A stretch of DNA of 64,000 nt from Isoetes taiwanensis (GCA_021234155.1 JAJEKV010000020.1:6060563-6124562), one strand, 5' to 3'; shown: positions 46,441 through 59,231, numbered from the stretch's first letter. Notes: generated from the letters alone by a model not told the origin. Numbers and translations are program-made.

Positions 46441-46482
46441 GTCGTTTCCGACTGGGTCGACCCCGACTCACCAGGAGGTTAG

Positions 46483-47303
46483 CTTAGCATGTTCTTAGTT
46501 AGCCTCTAATTCTGGCAGATGTATTCTAGCTAGTGGAATACATAGGCCAGAACCTTGGAACATGTGGGCGATGATGAGATAAGCCTTTAAGGCGTTCTCT
46601 AGGCCAACATGCACCAAGAGGTGCGCATGACCAATAGGGTCATGCGAGAGAGAGAGAGAGGAAAGGCATGGTGCGCGATGATGGGACATCGGTCGGATGT
46701 TCTCTATGCCACGATGTGGGGTTCGCAAACCTGGCCATAGGGGGGTCATGGTGAAGGTCAAAGTGATCATGTGCGATGATGGGATCGTGAGACGTTCCCT
46801 AGCTTAAAACCCTTGGGGCATGATGCACTAGGGGTACTCGGAACCGGGTAGCCGAGTACAAGGTAGCACTTGATCATGGGCGATGATGGGATCATCTTAA
46901 ATGGTCCTTAAGCTCAATCCGAAAGGGCCATGATCGAGTGCAAGGTATTGGTAAGGGGGGTGGTCCCCTAAAACCACAAACTTATTAATTAAACTAACGT
47001 AATGTGCTCCATGTGCAGGCAAGTGAGAAGGAGCTTCGAGGTGGGGCGCATTACGAGAAGATGGGGGAACCATAATTTAGATTATGAACCCTAATAACTC
47101 TTATAATAATGTTTTGAATTATTGTAGGAAGTAACCTTGTTAAGGCTATATAATTTTGTATAAGTACAAATATAGCCTAAATTTTGACATTTAACTTTAA
47201 TAGGAAGTTGATCGTTTAAATTAAACTTAAGTGTATGATCTTATGTTGTTTTGCAGGATAGATAGGCTCGTCACCTTAGCGCAATGCTGAGGACAGCATT
47301 GTC
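46483..47303 (+). other. TE-D 3' noncoding region with GCGATGATGGGA repeats
   Basis: There is no gene here. GCGATGATG(G/A)GA recurs near 46568, 46674, 46772 and 46880, about 100 bp apart, each in related flanking sequence. It is shared with TE-B. Confidence 0.6.
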
Positions 47304-47318
47304 CTAAGGGGGGGAGAA
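47304..47318 (+). other. TE-D polypurine tract
   Basis: CTAAGGGGGGGAGAA adjoins the 3' LTR. Confidence 0.88.
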
Positions 47319-48966
47319 TGTGACGTTCAAAGGGAATATATGCCATAAATACGTATATTCCTAGACCCGTCACCATACAAGTCTACCTAGGTAGCCTTGT
47401 ATGCCTTGGATAAGTGGCAAGGGGTGCACATCTAAGTTAATTGTTTAACTTAGATAACCTTAGGATAAGGCCCATTTCCACATGGCCTTATCCTATTGGG
47501 CAAACGCCACACGGCCTTATCCTAGTGGTGCCACGTGGCATCCCAGGTGGACCCACACCTATATGAGCTCTAACCCTAACCCTAGACCCTTTTTCCTGAC
47601 CTAGCACCTGAACTCTCATCCACGTGCCCGAAACCCCGTTTCGAGCACCGTTCGTCATAGCCTAGCCTGGAGCAGCAGCCCCTGGAAGGTGTGTATGATC
47701 GTAGAGGGAGCAGGCCTTCGAACCACGTCTAGGAGCATGGAGACGCCAGGAATGGGAGGAAGCACTTTTGGAGGAGATAGGTTGAGTAGAGTTCATGTTA
47801 GTTCATCTGGAAGTTAGCACTCCAGATGGGTTAGTGATTCGTATCTAGAGTAGAGCCACCCTAGATCCTTTGTTGAACATCTTGAACCCTAATCAAGGAA
47901 CCCTAACTATTAGTTAGCTATGTATGATTAGGTTAAGATGTTCATATGATGTTGATGTTGATCATGACGTGATGTATGCGATATTGGTTGATCATGTTGC
48001 TCCTCTTGTATTGGGAAGGGGGGTAGAGATCTAGGGCCATATGTAGTATGCTCCTAGTGTAGATCCCTTAGTTCCTATTAGTTGCGGCCTGTGCATAGGA
48101 ACCCACCGGGCTATGGAGGCTATGATGTGACTCAGCACCACATAACGGGGCTAGAGGCAAGATGGAGGGTGGATCCCTGCCGAGTGGGGGCTTCAGGGGA
48201 TCCCATAGTGGGCTAGGCTTATGGTCGGTCACTTCGTGTGGGCCGAGCATGGGTCCGACACCTCCTGGGGCAATGGTGTCGCCCTGCCTCTCAAGAGTTG
48301 CAAGTATCAGCTTGGCTCTTGTTTTGGGGGGTTCAGTCGGGTACGAATCGTGTGTTGCCACGATTCTCTAGCCGCCCGTGGAGCCTCTAGACCTCGGGAA
48401 GGGGAGATGCAACCCTTCCTACCTCGTCGGACCAGGGAGATGCAACCTGGAGTAGTCCCGATGGGTGATGCCATGGGATTGCGTATCCGGAAGGTTAGAG
48501 TCATGCCACAGCTTGATCTAGCCCATCTGCAAAGTATGCACAGGAGGGGCGGATGGAGTGGTCAACCCTAGCCATTGTCTTACGCCAGCCCCGCCATTGT
48601 TATGACTCGGTCTGCTCTATCTTGAGGCCTATCCAGTCAGTCGCCTACCCTATGTGTCAGAGCCACGGGTAGGAGCTCTCATGTTTTATGGTATATGATT
48701 ATGTTCTTTGCATCTATGGATATGCGGTTGAGCTACCCTTGGGGTAGCATATTGTATTGTATAGTATTGCTAGTTCTGACATGTTTATGCTTCCGCTGTG
48801 ATAGGAGCCCATAAGGGAAGGGCGCGCAAGACACCTTCGTGTCCCCTTCCCTTATGAGTTCCCCGAGTGTGGGATAGACGGAGGGCCTGTGCGGTTGTTG
48901 AGCCGGACGGGGGATTTCCTGCCGAGCGTATGGTCGAGCACCGTATGTTTAGCAGGGAGCGTCACA
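47319..48966 (+). repeat. TE-D 3' LTR
   Basis: It starts TGTGACGTTC and ends GAGCGTCACA. It is nearly identical to 35794-37444. TGTCC follows it. Confidence 0.93.
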
Positions 48967-48971
48967 TGTCC

Positions 48972-49281
48972 GGCATACCAAGCTATAAGAGACAGGTTTG
49001 GGATTAGAGGAGTAGACATTATTTCTTTTTTTCATCTGCCTTCAACTAGAGTTGCGAGTTTCTTGATCGATTTGTTACAAATGAGGGAAACAGTTATAAA
49101 AAAATCTAAAGATATTATTGATGATGAGGAAGAGAGAGAGCTTGATGACGAGACCCTTGATTTGGAGGGCTTGTCACATGAACATGTGTTTAATTTTGAA
49201 ACTGTTTTTGTAGACGTCTCATAGACCTGATGGTCTCTAAAAGACAGAATAATACACCACTTCACTTCACTTCACTTCCCC
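48972..49281 (+). mobile_element. LINE, 3' part
   Basis: It continues the LINE protein from 35793 (…CP, then AYQAIRDRFGIRG) to a TAG at 49222-49224. An E/D-rich tail precedes the stop. About 55 bp of 3' untranslated sequence ends in CACTTCACTTC repeats that run into the (CT)n(CA)n tract. Confidence 0.85.
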
Positions 49282-49654
<373 letters not shown>

Positions 49655-50050
49655 ATACCACACCCCTTTAGAGAATCGTACATCCTTTAGAAAAAACCTC
49701 CTTAAAAACTACGCTTACTTATAAACCGCACCTCCAAATACTACACCTCCTTAGAAACATCACCACCTCAAAAGAAAAAACCACAGTTCCTTTAACAAAA
49801 AAACATACCTCCTTAAAAAACCACACGTCCTAAAAAACAAAGACCACAACTCCTTAAAAAAAAAACTACACTTACTTATAAACCACACCTCCAAAAACTA
49901 CACCTCCTTAAAAACACCACTACCTCAAAAGAAAAAACCACAGTTCTTTTAACAAAAAACATACCTCCTTAAAAAACCACACATCCTAAAAAAACAAAAA
50001 CCACAGCTCCTTAAAAAAATAACAGTGGACGTTCCTTGTCCACTTAAAAA
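49655..50050. repeat. Degenerate A-rich tandem repeat (ACCACACCTCCTTAAAAA type)
   Basis: Units such as AAACCACACCTCCTTAAAAA with variable A-runs recur through the region. A long segment repeats as a block (about 49780-49880 and 49905-50010). Similar sequence resumes beyond TE-E (63459), so TE-E inserted into it. Confidence 0.7.
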
Positions 50051-50060
50051 ACAATACCGT

Positions 50061-51721
50061 TGTGACGTCCCCTACTCGTATACGGTGCACTCACCGTATA
50101 CAAACAGGAGTTCATCCCCCATACCAGCTCCATGCTAATACAGGGCCCTCCACATGACACTGCAACCGTGTCGGGTTCCAGTGGGAAGAGTGGAAGGGTC
50201 ATTACACCGTCTTCCTCGGGGCCTACCTAGCTTTGCGGGCGTAAACATACATGTCGTTAGCACATACATCAACATCATATGACCATCACGAAGGATGGTC
50301 CTCCACATATCTGCATAGACAAAGATCAAGATCGCACATAGGAAATCCTACCCAAGGCTCGGACTCAAGGGATGACCGGACGCTTGGGTCTCTCAGAGTT
50401 CATTGCGCATGGAATTCATGGCAATGGATTTGGCTGGCATATGAACATGGCTTAGGGTTGTCCACTCCATCCGCCCCTCCTGTACGCACTTTGCAGAGTG
50501 GTCTGAAAAGTGTCGGGGCCTGACTGTAGCCCGCCGGATGCATAGCCAAGAGGGCTACTCCTGGGCTCATCTTCCCGCCCGATGGGGCGGTAGGGATCAC
50601 TCCCTCCAGATCTACATGCCGACTCAAGGTGGCTAGAGGGCCTTTGCCGTGATCGGGACTGAACCCACCGGAAGGTGAACACCACCCCACGGGTGTCGAG
50701 CCCATGCCTTGCCCCTTGACGCGGTGGCAAGCCATTGGACCTAGCCACAATGGTTCCCGGTAGGCCTTACACACCAGAGGAACCGTTCATGAGTCAGGAC
50801 ATGAACCTCCTTCTCAGCCAGTCTGGCCCCTTCACCCACATCCCGGTGTGGCTCTTGCGCACAGGCCGAATCTACAGTGTGCTAGAGAGGCTACTCTAGG
50901 AGCATCAACTACAAAGCTTTAGGTCTCTACCCCCCTTCCCAATACAAGGAGTTCATAGAGATACATCATCCATATACATCACAGAAGAACTAAAGAACAA
51001 GATCTAACCTACAACATAGAGTTAGGTTCTTTAGTTAGAATCTGCTATCTAGAGATCTGGATGGCCAATCTAATAGGCTAAACCTACTGATTCAATGACT
51101 AAATTAGGGTTTAGACTATCTAATTGGCCAAATACCTGATCCTTGAGGGGCTCCTCCTGACCTGAGCTCGACCATCCTGCTGAAACGCTCGAATCTAGAG
51201 AAACTAAGGATGCAACTCTCCTAGCCCGAGTCTGGGATGCGGTTTTGGCTGTTGAGGCAGCCAAAACAGAGTCCTGAAGCCCTAAAATCAAAAATTGGGC
51301 TAGTTAGGGTTTCCTACTCTATATAGACAAGGGAGTTGGCTAGGGTTTCCAATTATCCCCTTTTGGCATGTGGGATAATTGGAACATGGGCCCACTTGCC
51401 TTTAAGGGCTAGGTGGCCAAATGTGCACACATGGAAATGTGTGCCCACATTAATGTGTACCTTGGAAAAGGTGCACATTAATTGCACCTATGGGTGTGGC
51501 CCACTTGGCATGAAGTGTCCACTTGGAAATGTGTGCCCACATTAATGTGTACATTGGAAAATGTGCACATTAATAGTTGCACATATTTCTGGCAAGTTGC
51601 CCCCTAGGGCTACTCACCTGGCTACACGCTAGCGTACACGTCACCGGAGTGGGCGGTACGCGTGACGCAGGCAAAGCGGTATATACGCCCCGGGCGATAT
51701 CTTTGGCTTTGGAACGTCACA
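50061..51721 (-). repeat. TE-E 3' LTR
   Basis: On the plus strand it begins TGTGACGTCCCC and ends GGAACGTCACA. It matches 61782-63445. An internal partial duplication contains GTGTGCCCACATTAATGTGT twice (about 51440 and 51530). Confidence 0.93.
51304..51349 (-). promoter_or_regulatory. TE-E LTR promoter: TATA between two telo-boxes
   Basis: On the minus strand AAACCCTAG (51341-51349), then CTATATAGA (about 51318-51327), then AAACCCTAA (51304-51312). The same module is in the 5' LTR at about 63032-63078. AAACCCTA is the telo-box of many plant ribosomal-protein and histone promoters. Confidence 0.5.
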
Positions 51722-51734
51722 TTCTCCCCACCTT
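51722..51734 (-). other. TE-E polypurine tract
   Basis: On the minus strand AAGGTGGGGAGAA directly precedes the 3' LTR. Confidence 0.85.
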
Positions 51735-52620
51735 GAATTGATGCTGTCCGCAGCATCGTGGGTCTCCCCACCTTGGGATCAACCTGACCTGCAACAACTT
51801 GATACATACGATGGCTACTATAATTCCTACACATTTATTAAAATTACCTTAAGGTAATATTTTTATGACATTATCACATTGTTGTATTATACCATAACTT
51901 ATCAATTCACAACATTACTAACAGATTACTCCAAGATTCACTTAACATTACAATTAAGTTCATCAAAATTTAGAATTAACGTCCGAGGTACTCTTCATTC
52001 CTTGCAACACATTCCAACAAAATTTGTGTTGCAAGTCTTCGTAGCCCGACCTCCTTGCCCTCCGGAGCGCTCTACTGGCCTGCAGGTCGACACTACGTTA
52101 GTACCATTTAATTATTAAATAAAATTTTGGTTATATGGTGACCACCCCACCTATCTACATGGATGCATGGCTAATCTCCCGGCGTAGGAAGAGGGTGAAT
52201 CTTCCATTATGGCCGCGGAGACAGCGCCTATATGCCTATATGCCGCTCATGCCTACACCTCTAGTTGCCCAGCGTGGAGGATATCCTTCTCGCGTGGGGG
52301 GCGCGAAGGATAGATTCCTCCTATCAAAGCATATATGGGGCTAAAGGTGCTTTCCCTATCAATGCATTCCTTCATGACCTCCTTTCTCTCGAGGTCGTCT
52401 ACTTCCGTGGGACAGAAGTAGACTTTCTAATCTACCTTCCACTCTCCCAAACGGAAACGCGGTCATGCCTACATTGACATTACACCCGCGCCCTAGAGAT
52501 CACCGTAGTGGTCCCATCATCGGTAACAACGCATGCACCCATACTAAGCATAGGTTGCATGCGAGATTAATCTTACTACACAAGAATTAACCTACACAAA
52601 TCGACATGCCCGAGCCGATT
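51735..52620 (-). other. TE-E 3' noncoding region
   Basis: No gene is recognised between the chromodomain and the polypurine tract. The sequence is AT-rich near 51840-52010 and GC-richer beyond. Confidence 0.5.
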
Positions 52621-53152
52621 TCTTGAGGAGATGACCTTGCCGCCCCATTGCTCCATAAACCGTGGATCTTTGCTTTACTAAATCTTTCTTAAGTACCCAC
52701 GCCGCGTCTTCCACCGGTAAGTGTTTCCACTTGACCAAATACCGAGGAATTTCGATCTCCTCGTTTTCTTGAAAGCTTTATCAAGAATCAATTTCGAACT
52801 ATCTCCAAATGCTCCTCCGCCATTTCCAACAACGTTGGCGAATCCAAGACTTCATCCCGGATTTGGAGTATGCTTCTTCAACAAACTCACGTGGAAGACC
52901 TTATGAATCTTTAGGTGTCTTTGGCAAATCTAGCTTGTAGGATTGATTACCTACTCTCTTGACTATTCCGAAGGTCCAGCCCACCTTGGAGCAAGCTTCT
53001 TGCAATTGCCGATCCCGAAGCCACCGCTTCACCTTGATCTTGAGCCAAACATCATCTCCAACTTTGAACTCTCTTATCGTTCGATGCTTGTCTACGATAC
53101 TCTTCTCGACGACTTCTTTGCCGCTAGCGTGATAACCTCGAACTTCTTCCAC
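52621..53152 (-). pseudogene. pol: TE-E integrase C-terminus and chromodomain
   Basis: The segment 53152-52901 reads VEEVRGY...DKHRTI..FKVGDDVWLKIKVKRWLRD, the integrase C-terminal region. The chromodomain core (YLVKWKHLPVEDAAWV on the minus strand, about 52770-52660) lies in another frame. Several single-base losses shift the frame here. Confidence 0.75.
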
Positions 53153-54743
53153 GAAGCCGCGATATCGGCCAACATCTCGGCCGCGAAACTTCCACTTTTG
53201 ACACGGGGTTGTGCCAAGTATCCGAGTTAGGTAATCGATAGCCGTAATTGATCATAAACGGCGACATTTGGGATGATTCCTGCTTGGTGCTATTGTATGC
53301 AAACTCCACCAAGTGAATAAATTCTTCCCACATACTTTGCTTATTCCAGACATAGTTTCGTAGCATGTCCTCTAAAATCCTGTTGGTCCGCTCCGTCTGA
53401 GGATGATATGCCGTGCTCATGGATAGCTTCGTCTGGATTGTCGCAAAGAGGTCTTGCCAAAAGGCGCTCATGAACTTCGGATCCCTGTCGGAGATGATCT
53501 CCCTTGGCATGCCATGAAGCCTGAAGATCTCTTTGGTGAAGAGCTTTGCTGTATCCATAGCTGTATCTGTGGTCCTGCAAGGCACAAAATGTGCCATCTT
53601 AGACAACTTGTCGACCACTACCATCAAAGCATCCTTCCCTCTTGCTGTCCTTGGGAGTCCTGTGATGAAGTCCATGCTGATTACCTCCCATTTAGCGTTT
53701 GGCACCGCTAATGGCTCTAATGCCCCTGGAATTCGAAGCTGCTCCGCCTTTGTCTGCTGACATAGCTGGCATTCCTTGATGTAGCGAGCTATTTGCTTCT
53801 TCATTCCTGGCCAATAATAGCTGCTGCGCACCTTGAAATATGTTTTCATGAATCCCGCATGGCCAGCTATTGGGCTGTTGTGCGTGTCATGGAGGATCAA
53901 CTTCCTTACACCTGATGATTCGGGTACGCACAACTTGTTCTTATGGTATAACAGGTTGCCTTCCTTCTTATAATGCTTGAAGGCCTCCCGCTCTTTATCT
54001 GTTCTAGCCTCCTTAGAAAGGCTTGCCCATACTTCTCTGAAATCCACATCCGTTGGCAAGGACTCTTCAATCCTCTTACCAAAGTCGCTGGAGAGCGTCG
54101 AAATTGCATTGCAATGCACTCTAGTTGTCAGGGGATGCCTTGAAAGCGCATCTGCTACCACGTTGAGCTTCCCCGGCTTGTAGACTATATCAAAGTCATA
54201 TTCTTCGAGGAACTCCATCCATCTCCGCTGCCTCAGATTAAGGTGTGGTTGCGTGAATACATATTGGAGGCTCTGGTGGTCTGTATCCAACTGGAACTTC
54301 CTTCCCAAAAGGTAGTGCCTCCAAATTCTTAATGCCCTGACAACCGCAAGCAATTCCTGATCGTGCGTTGGGTAGCGCGTTTCGGCGTCGTTCATCTTCC
54401 TGGAATCATACGCTACCACGCGCTCTTCTTGCATAAGCACTGCACCTGTAGCTATCTTACTCGCGTCAGTCGCTACAAGCTTATCTTTTTCCGGGTCCGG
54501 CAGGGTTAAGACTGGGGCTGTTGTTAAAGCTTCCTTCAACAATTCAAACCCTGCTTGGGCTTTCTTGTGCCAATGCTCTGCCCAATCTTTCACTTTCTCC
54601 GCCCGCGTCAAGTCTGTTAGCGGGGCTGCTATCTTGGCAAAGTTCTTTACGAACTTCCTGTAGTACCCTGCTAGGCCGAGGAAACTTCTGACTTCATGCA
54701 CATTCTTCGGGCGCCGCCATCGAATCACCGCTTCAATCTTCAT
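53124..54743 (-). CDS. pol: TE-E Pol fragment: RT thumb, RNase H, integrase core
   Basis: 539 codons without a stop. It opens with the RT end ([20 protein letters not shown]). RNase H follows ([48 protein letters not shown]). The integrase zinc module is [16 protein letters not shown]...CQLCQQTK, and the catalytic Asp residues are in SMDFITGLP and IISDRDPKF. The catalytic Glu region reads [10 protein letters not shown], shorter than the usual YHPQTDGQxE form, so a few residues are missing. It is the best preserved part of TE-E and is close to TE-D. Confidence 0.88.
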   Translation of the reverse strand: MKIEAVIRWRRPKNVHEVRSFLGLAGYYRKFVKNFAKIAAPLTDLTRAEKVKDWAEHWHKKAQAGFELLKEALTTAPVLTLPDPEKDKLVATDASKIATGAVLMQEERVVAYDSRKMNDAETRYPTHDQELLAVVRALRIWRHYLLGRKFQLDTDHQSLQYVFTQPHLNLRQRRWMEFLEEYDFDIVYKPGKLNVVADALSRHPLTTRVHCNAISTLSSDFGKRIEESLPTDVDFREVWASLSKEARTDKEREAFKHYKKEGNLLYHKNKLCVPESSGVRKLILHDTHNSPIAGHAGFMKTYFKVRSSYYWPGMKKQIARYIKECQLCQQTKAEQLRIPGALEPLAVPNAKWEVISMDFITGLPRTARGKDALMVVVDKLSKMAHFVPCRTTDTAMDTAKLFTKEIFRLHGMPREIISDRDPKFMSAFWQDLFATIQTKLSMSTAYHPQTERTNRILEDMLRNYVWNKQSMWEEFIHLVEFAYNSTKQESSQMSPFMINYGYRLPNSDTWHNPVSKVEVSRPRCWPISRLRGRSSRLSR

Positions 54744-54770
54744 GGGTCCGTTGAGATGCCTTCGCCGAGA

Positions 54771-55260
54771 TCACATGACCAAGGTATTCCACCTTCTCGC
54801 AAGGCGGTGGCACTTCGACAACTTGGCGTACAACTGGTGTCTCTTCAACTTCTCCAGCACTCTTCTCAAGTGTTGTACGTGCTCTTCAAGGGATCTGCTA
54901 TACACCAAAATGTCATCAAAGAAAACAATCACAAAGGTGTCCAGGAACTCCCTGAAGATATCGTTCATGAGCCTCATGAATGTTGCGGGGGCATTTGATA
55001 AGCCGAAAGGCATTACCGTGAACTCATAATGCCCATACCGCGTTCTGAAGGCGGTCTTATGGATATCTTCTTCCTTTATCCTGATCTGATGATAACCTGA
55101 CCTTAAGTCGATTTTGGAGAAGATCTTTGCACCTTGAAGCTGATCCATCAAGTCGTCTGATCTTGGAAGCGCATATTTGTTCTTAATGGTGTGCTTGTTC
55201 AACTGCCTATAGTCTATGCACATCCTTAGACTGCCATCCTTCTTCTTAACAAAGAGAATG
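54771..55260 (-). pseudogene. pol: TE-E reverse transcriptase palm
   Basis: [51 protein letters not shown] and [12 protein letters not shown] are present in order, with the catalytic Asp pair intact. The frame is lost near 54771 (…LSKCH) just before the thumb segment. Confidence 0.85.
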
Positions 55261-56330
55261 GGCGCCCAAATGGCGTAAACACTAGGTCTAATAAAACCTA
55301 GGTCAAGCGGCTCCCAAGAATCGCTTCTTTAGCTCCGACAATTCCTGCGTTGTCATTCTATATGGAGCCTTGCTCGTTGGCTTTGTTCCTGGCTCGAGTG
55401 CAATCTCGCACTCAACTCCCCTGTATGGAGGGAGCTGCTTGATCTCATCTGGAAAGAGATCATGGAATTCGCGGATCAGCTTAGCTACTTGCTTCGCAAC
55501 TTGTCGAGCACCTTGTCTTCTTTGGTTCCTTCCGATTCAGCTCGCTAATCTCAAGCTTGAAGATGTATGCCACTTGCTCACTCTTGATGCACTTGAACAG
55601 CCGTTTAGAAGACATACACGCGCATGATGGGGAACAACTTCCTTACTGTTATCTCAATGATCTTGCCGGGCGTTGGGAAGGTCACCTTCCGCTTCCACCG
55701 CCGATAATGGCCCCCGCCGCCCGAGGTACTCCATTCCTATGATCAAGTCATACTTGCCAATGCCCATTACCTGCCCCTATCCGATATTAATCCCCGGCAA
55801 GTCGATGTCGGTTAATTCTCTTGCCCGCCGCCCCGCCTTTATTGCACCACTTGCTAAGACAACGGGTCTTGGCTTTGACTTTAGCGGCTTCAACTTCAAC
55901 ATTTGAACCATTCGGGGGATGCAAAGTTATGGCTGCTTCCCGAGTCTATCAAGACTATGAAGGACTTGGCCTTGGCCTTCCCTACCGTGGAAATTACCTT
56001 ATCGGGCTCTCTCGCTTGCTCAGATCTATTGCGGCAAAGATATGACACTCACCCCAATGTAGTCGCTGGCCTCTTCGCCGCCGCCGCTCGGACCGGGGCA
56101 TCCCAATCTCCCAACTCCGCTAGAGCCGCACTCATGACGAGGGGCAGTTTGTCGTCCTATGGTTCTGGCCGGAAGCACTCGGGCACAGCTTGCTTTTCTA
56201 TGCATTCCCGCCTCTTTTCCTTGGGCATTGCCTCGCAAAAGGATCGCGACCGCTTTGGAGTAGTTTGACCCCTCCCGCTTGTCCTTGAAGGACACCCGCT
56301 TCTTCTCCGGCTTTGTTTCCCGGGTTCCCA
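55261..56330 (-). pseudogene. pol: TE-E zinc knuckle, protease and pre-RT region, heavily frameshifted
   Basis: Translations in shifting frames match TE-D: a damaged knuckle region (ECIEK... near 56210), SAALAELGDWDAPV near 56130, and protease-like [15 protein letters not shown] near 55880 and IGKYDLIIGMEYL near 55750. No single frame is usable. Confidence 0.65.
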
Positions 56331-57420
56331 CCATATGGGGTCTAGCCGGACTGGACTAGCTGCCCCGGGGCTATAGCTTCCCGTCGCCTTGCCTTTATCC
56401 CGAAATACCGGCCGCTTACGCCTGGCTATTCGGAGGTCCCCACCCCCGCAAGCTTATAGCCTTGGATTCCGCTTCGACATTGTCCCTAGGGTTTATTGCC
56501 CTCACAAGCTTATGGATCTCCTCATTCAGCCCCTCAATATAGCTTTCATCGCATGCTTCTCTCCCAACTTCGGTGACATACTGACCTTAGTCTCATGAAT
56601 TCCTCTCAGATATTTCGACTGATTTGTTGCCTTGCTGCAACCTGTAAAACCGGCCTTGCATCATCTTTGGACTTATGTTCCCTCGAACGTAATGGCGCTT
56701 TGAAGGCTTTAGCAAACTTTACGAACTTACAAGCATCCCCGCTTAAGCCATGTGCCTTTGCATAACCCTTCCACCAAATCCGGCGGCTCCTTTCAAGTTG
56801 GCTGTTGCAACTCTGCCTTTGTCCTTATCCTTCATGCCATAAGCATTTCGTGCTTTCGCTCATTTCGTCCAGCCCATGCCTCTGCTTCCAATCCCCGACT
56901 GTTCTCCCCGAGAACTGTTCGATTCGGGCCTTCCATACATTGCCGGTCGCGGAATCTACCTTCTTCTGGTAGTCGAGGCCCCGGTGTCTCTTTTGTCGTC
57001 CATCGGGGTATTCCTCCGCCTTCAGATCCATTGGATTTCTCGAAGCCTCGTTTCTTCCTCTTCCTGAGGTGAGTCCGAAGTCCGGAACTTGAGTCGGAAG
57101 ATTCCGGGCTGGAGGATCTCCTTCTCTTGCTCCTCTTCTTGTCTTTTCCTGCCCTCCGAGCTGATGCTTGCGGCAACTGAGCGTTGCCCACCGAACCCAC
57201 TCCTGCTTGCGCGGACAGTAATGCCTTTATCTGCTCCAGGTCCGTCCTCATCTGGGCTATCTCCTCCTCTGGGGTCATGGGTTCCATATCCTCAAATAGG
57301 TTCCTTGCCGGGGGTGGTCTGGGTGGGGTTTGCTCTTCTATAAGATCTCGCAGTTGTCGTTCCCCTGCGTTTAGGCCTCTAGCTGCATGCACAAGCAATT
57401 CATGGTTATATGATTAGTTC
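56331..57420 (-). pseudogene. gag: TE-E Gag remnant
   Basis: From about 57400: AGERQLRDLIEEQ, a proline patch, MTPEEEIAQMRTDLEQIKALL, then a K/R and S/D-rich region like that of TE-D Gag. Near 56960-56830 the frame breaks (…FRDRQCMEGPNRTVLGENSRGLEAEAW versus SNVWKTRKLGQFSGKDRSGMEAEAW in TE-D). The capsid part is scattered over frames. Confidence 0.7.
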
Positions 57421-57563
57421 CTTTGTTCTCTTGCATTGATTATGCTTGTTGGTATAATTGTGGGGCAAAATACATCAACAAAACATTTAAAGTGCAATAG
57501 GATTTATATTCATATATCATATAATATTTTAGATACAAAAAGTCTCCGGGATCAAGAGTCTGA
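57421..57563 (-). other. Spacer between TE-E ORFb and gag
   Basis: About 140 bp of AT-rich sequence, equivalent to 41410-41730 in TE-D. No feature is recognised. Confidence 0.5.
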
Positions 57564-59120
57564 CTAGTCTTGAAATCGCCGGTAAGACGGGTTGTCCTCG
57601 AGAAACTTCTTTACTTGGGCTGTACCTACTGTACTTCCCAAGTTCCTGAGTATATCCCTTGCTGTTCCCCCTCGGATGGCGGATGCTAGCTCTTCCACCC
57701 GTCTATGGGAGGTATGAGCTGCCGTTACTGCCAACCTACCTTGTCGAAGGTGGGGTACTGCAAAGTCGAAGATGCCCAAGGCTGTTTTCCGCTTCACTAA
57801 AATGACATGGTCCACCTTTTCTGATAGGCGTGCGTGCATGCCAAATCCCTAGAAAGTGCTACCAAAGATCTCGCAGACGCCTTCCTCTCCCGTGGGCTGA
57901 AGCGGCCAGAAATATTATTACTCTACCCTCTGTTAGGAGCGGAAGGTAATATTTGAGTGTCGCCCGGCACTCCTCCACGTGCCCCTGAGGTGCCCCTGTG
58001 CCTTGATGCATACTGGTCTACGGGTACTTGAACTAATTCCTTGTAATCGTGGAAGAGCGTTCGTACACTTGTCAGGTTTGTGGCTCTCCCTTGGAATTTT
58101 GCTATCTGTTCTTGTGAGGAAGAAGACTCCCCTTGAAGTACTCTTGTTGTCTTCCCCCTTATTCCCATCTCAAGCCTCGGTGCTATAAACTCCTCCTCTC
58201 AGAGGGAAGTTCCTCCGACATCATACCTCCGAGATAGTGCCGTAAGCTTCAATGTCCGAGATGGTGTGTCCTGTGTAAGTGGTCGCCTCTCGTATTTTTG
58301 TACCGGAAAATCTTCCGTTTCTTGGTCGATGAAGTCTTCTAGATCCGGGCTGTTGCCGTAGGGAGGTGAAGGAGTTCATCGACGCGGTAGCCTCCGGCCC
58401 CCAAGCATTGGGGAGGTTTTGATGTCATTTAGCAGCAAGTATTCCCGTCCTTCGACTATGACCGGTGCTAGACTTGTTATTCCTGTACCCAATTGGTTGT
58501 GCAATCCTCTGGTGGGTGGTCCAAAAACCAAGCGGGTGATGTCTTGTTCCGCTTCCCCGGCGTTCCTCCTCCCGGGTCCACCTCTATGTCATCCTCGCTT
58601 CCCTGCTCGGAGTCTTCACTCTCTTGGATGCTTCTCGCTATGGTCTCTTCAGATTCAAGCCAGAGGCGCGTTCGGTCATTCCAAGGCCCAAGGGTGTGAC
58701 TTCTAGCGGCTGAATTGATGGTTCACCTATTACGGTTTTTCGCCCCTATATACTAGATATAGCGCTAAGGTCGTGGTTGTAGGAGAAGAAGACTTTGCCA
58801 TTGCTTGTTAGGGTCATGTAGGTTGGTAAGCGGTTGGTTCTTGTTCCTCAATGCCTTGGCAATATTGGGTACATGATTGAGGGTCGCTGTTTGCAATGCG
58901 GTCCTTGGTACAAAGTACCCTATGCATGGCGGTATCTTCGTAAGCTAGGGACAACTTTCTCTTGGAATTCCTCGCAGGACTTGGCCGGCAGAAAGGATTG
59001 GAGTTCGTGGTTCTTTGAAAGGTCAAATTCTTTTTGAAATACTTGGAATACTATATTGACATCTACTTCAGTGATGTGGGGGGAGGCGCTATACCAACTG
59101 ATGAAGGCTTCTGTAGCCAT
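57564..59120 (-). pseudogene. TE-E ORFb homologue
   Basis: It starts at ATG 59120 (MATEAFISWYSASPHITEV) and ends at 57564 (...VKKFLEDNPSYRRFQD). Blocks shared with TE-D ORFb are listed in that entry. They include GEPSIQPLE near 58715, EECRATLKYYLPLL near 57950 and DHVILVKRKTALGIFDFA near 57800. Stops near 58920, 58855 and 58755 and frameshifts near 57960 disable it. The function is unknown. An AAACCCTA telo-box and a TATA precede its ATG. Confidence 0.72.
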
Positions 59121-59231
59121 GGCGAAGAGCGTGCTGCCGATGTCAAACGAAACTGGGAGCGCCTGACTAAGCTGAAAGATCGCCTCAATTGCGGGAGCAG
59201 TTCTGTGGTTGAGGTTTAGGGGTTATGCGGG

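Larger units (their letters stand above)
42763..46482 (+). pseudogene. pol: TE-D Pol: protease, RT, RNase H, integrase
   Basis: A CCHC knuckle ([14 protein letters not shown]) leads to protease [13 protein letters not shown] follows with [21 protein letters not shown] and [10 protein letters not shown], then RNase H ([23 protein letters not shown]). The integrase zinc region is HAGFMKTYF...CRLCQ, the catalytic part has ISDRDSKFMSAFW, and the C-terminus has LKIKVKQAKLRIG and RWAGPFKILERV. Defects are TAA at 43969-43971, an extra A near 44860, and further frameshifts near 45320-45400 and 45640-45700 that damage the region of the catalytic Glu. Pol as it stands cannot be made. Confidence 0.88.
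35794..48966 (+). mobile_element. TE-D: chromovirus carrying a histone H3-like gene
   Basis: It has LTRs at 35794-37444 and 47319-48966, an exact target duplication TGTCC (35789-35793 and 48967-48971), an iMet primer site and a polypurine tract. The order is 5' LTR, H3-like gene, ORFb, gag, protease, RT, RNase H, integrase with chromodomain, 3' LTR. About 4.3 kb of accessory sequence precedes gag. The LTRs are nearly identical (4 differences in the first ~120 bp), so the insertion is fairly recent. Pol carries several stops and frameshifts. TE-E shares the whole design; TE-B shares LTR ancestry and pol but lacks the accessory genes. Confidence 0.93.
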
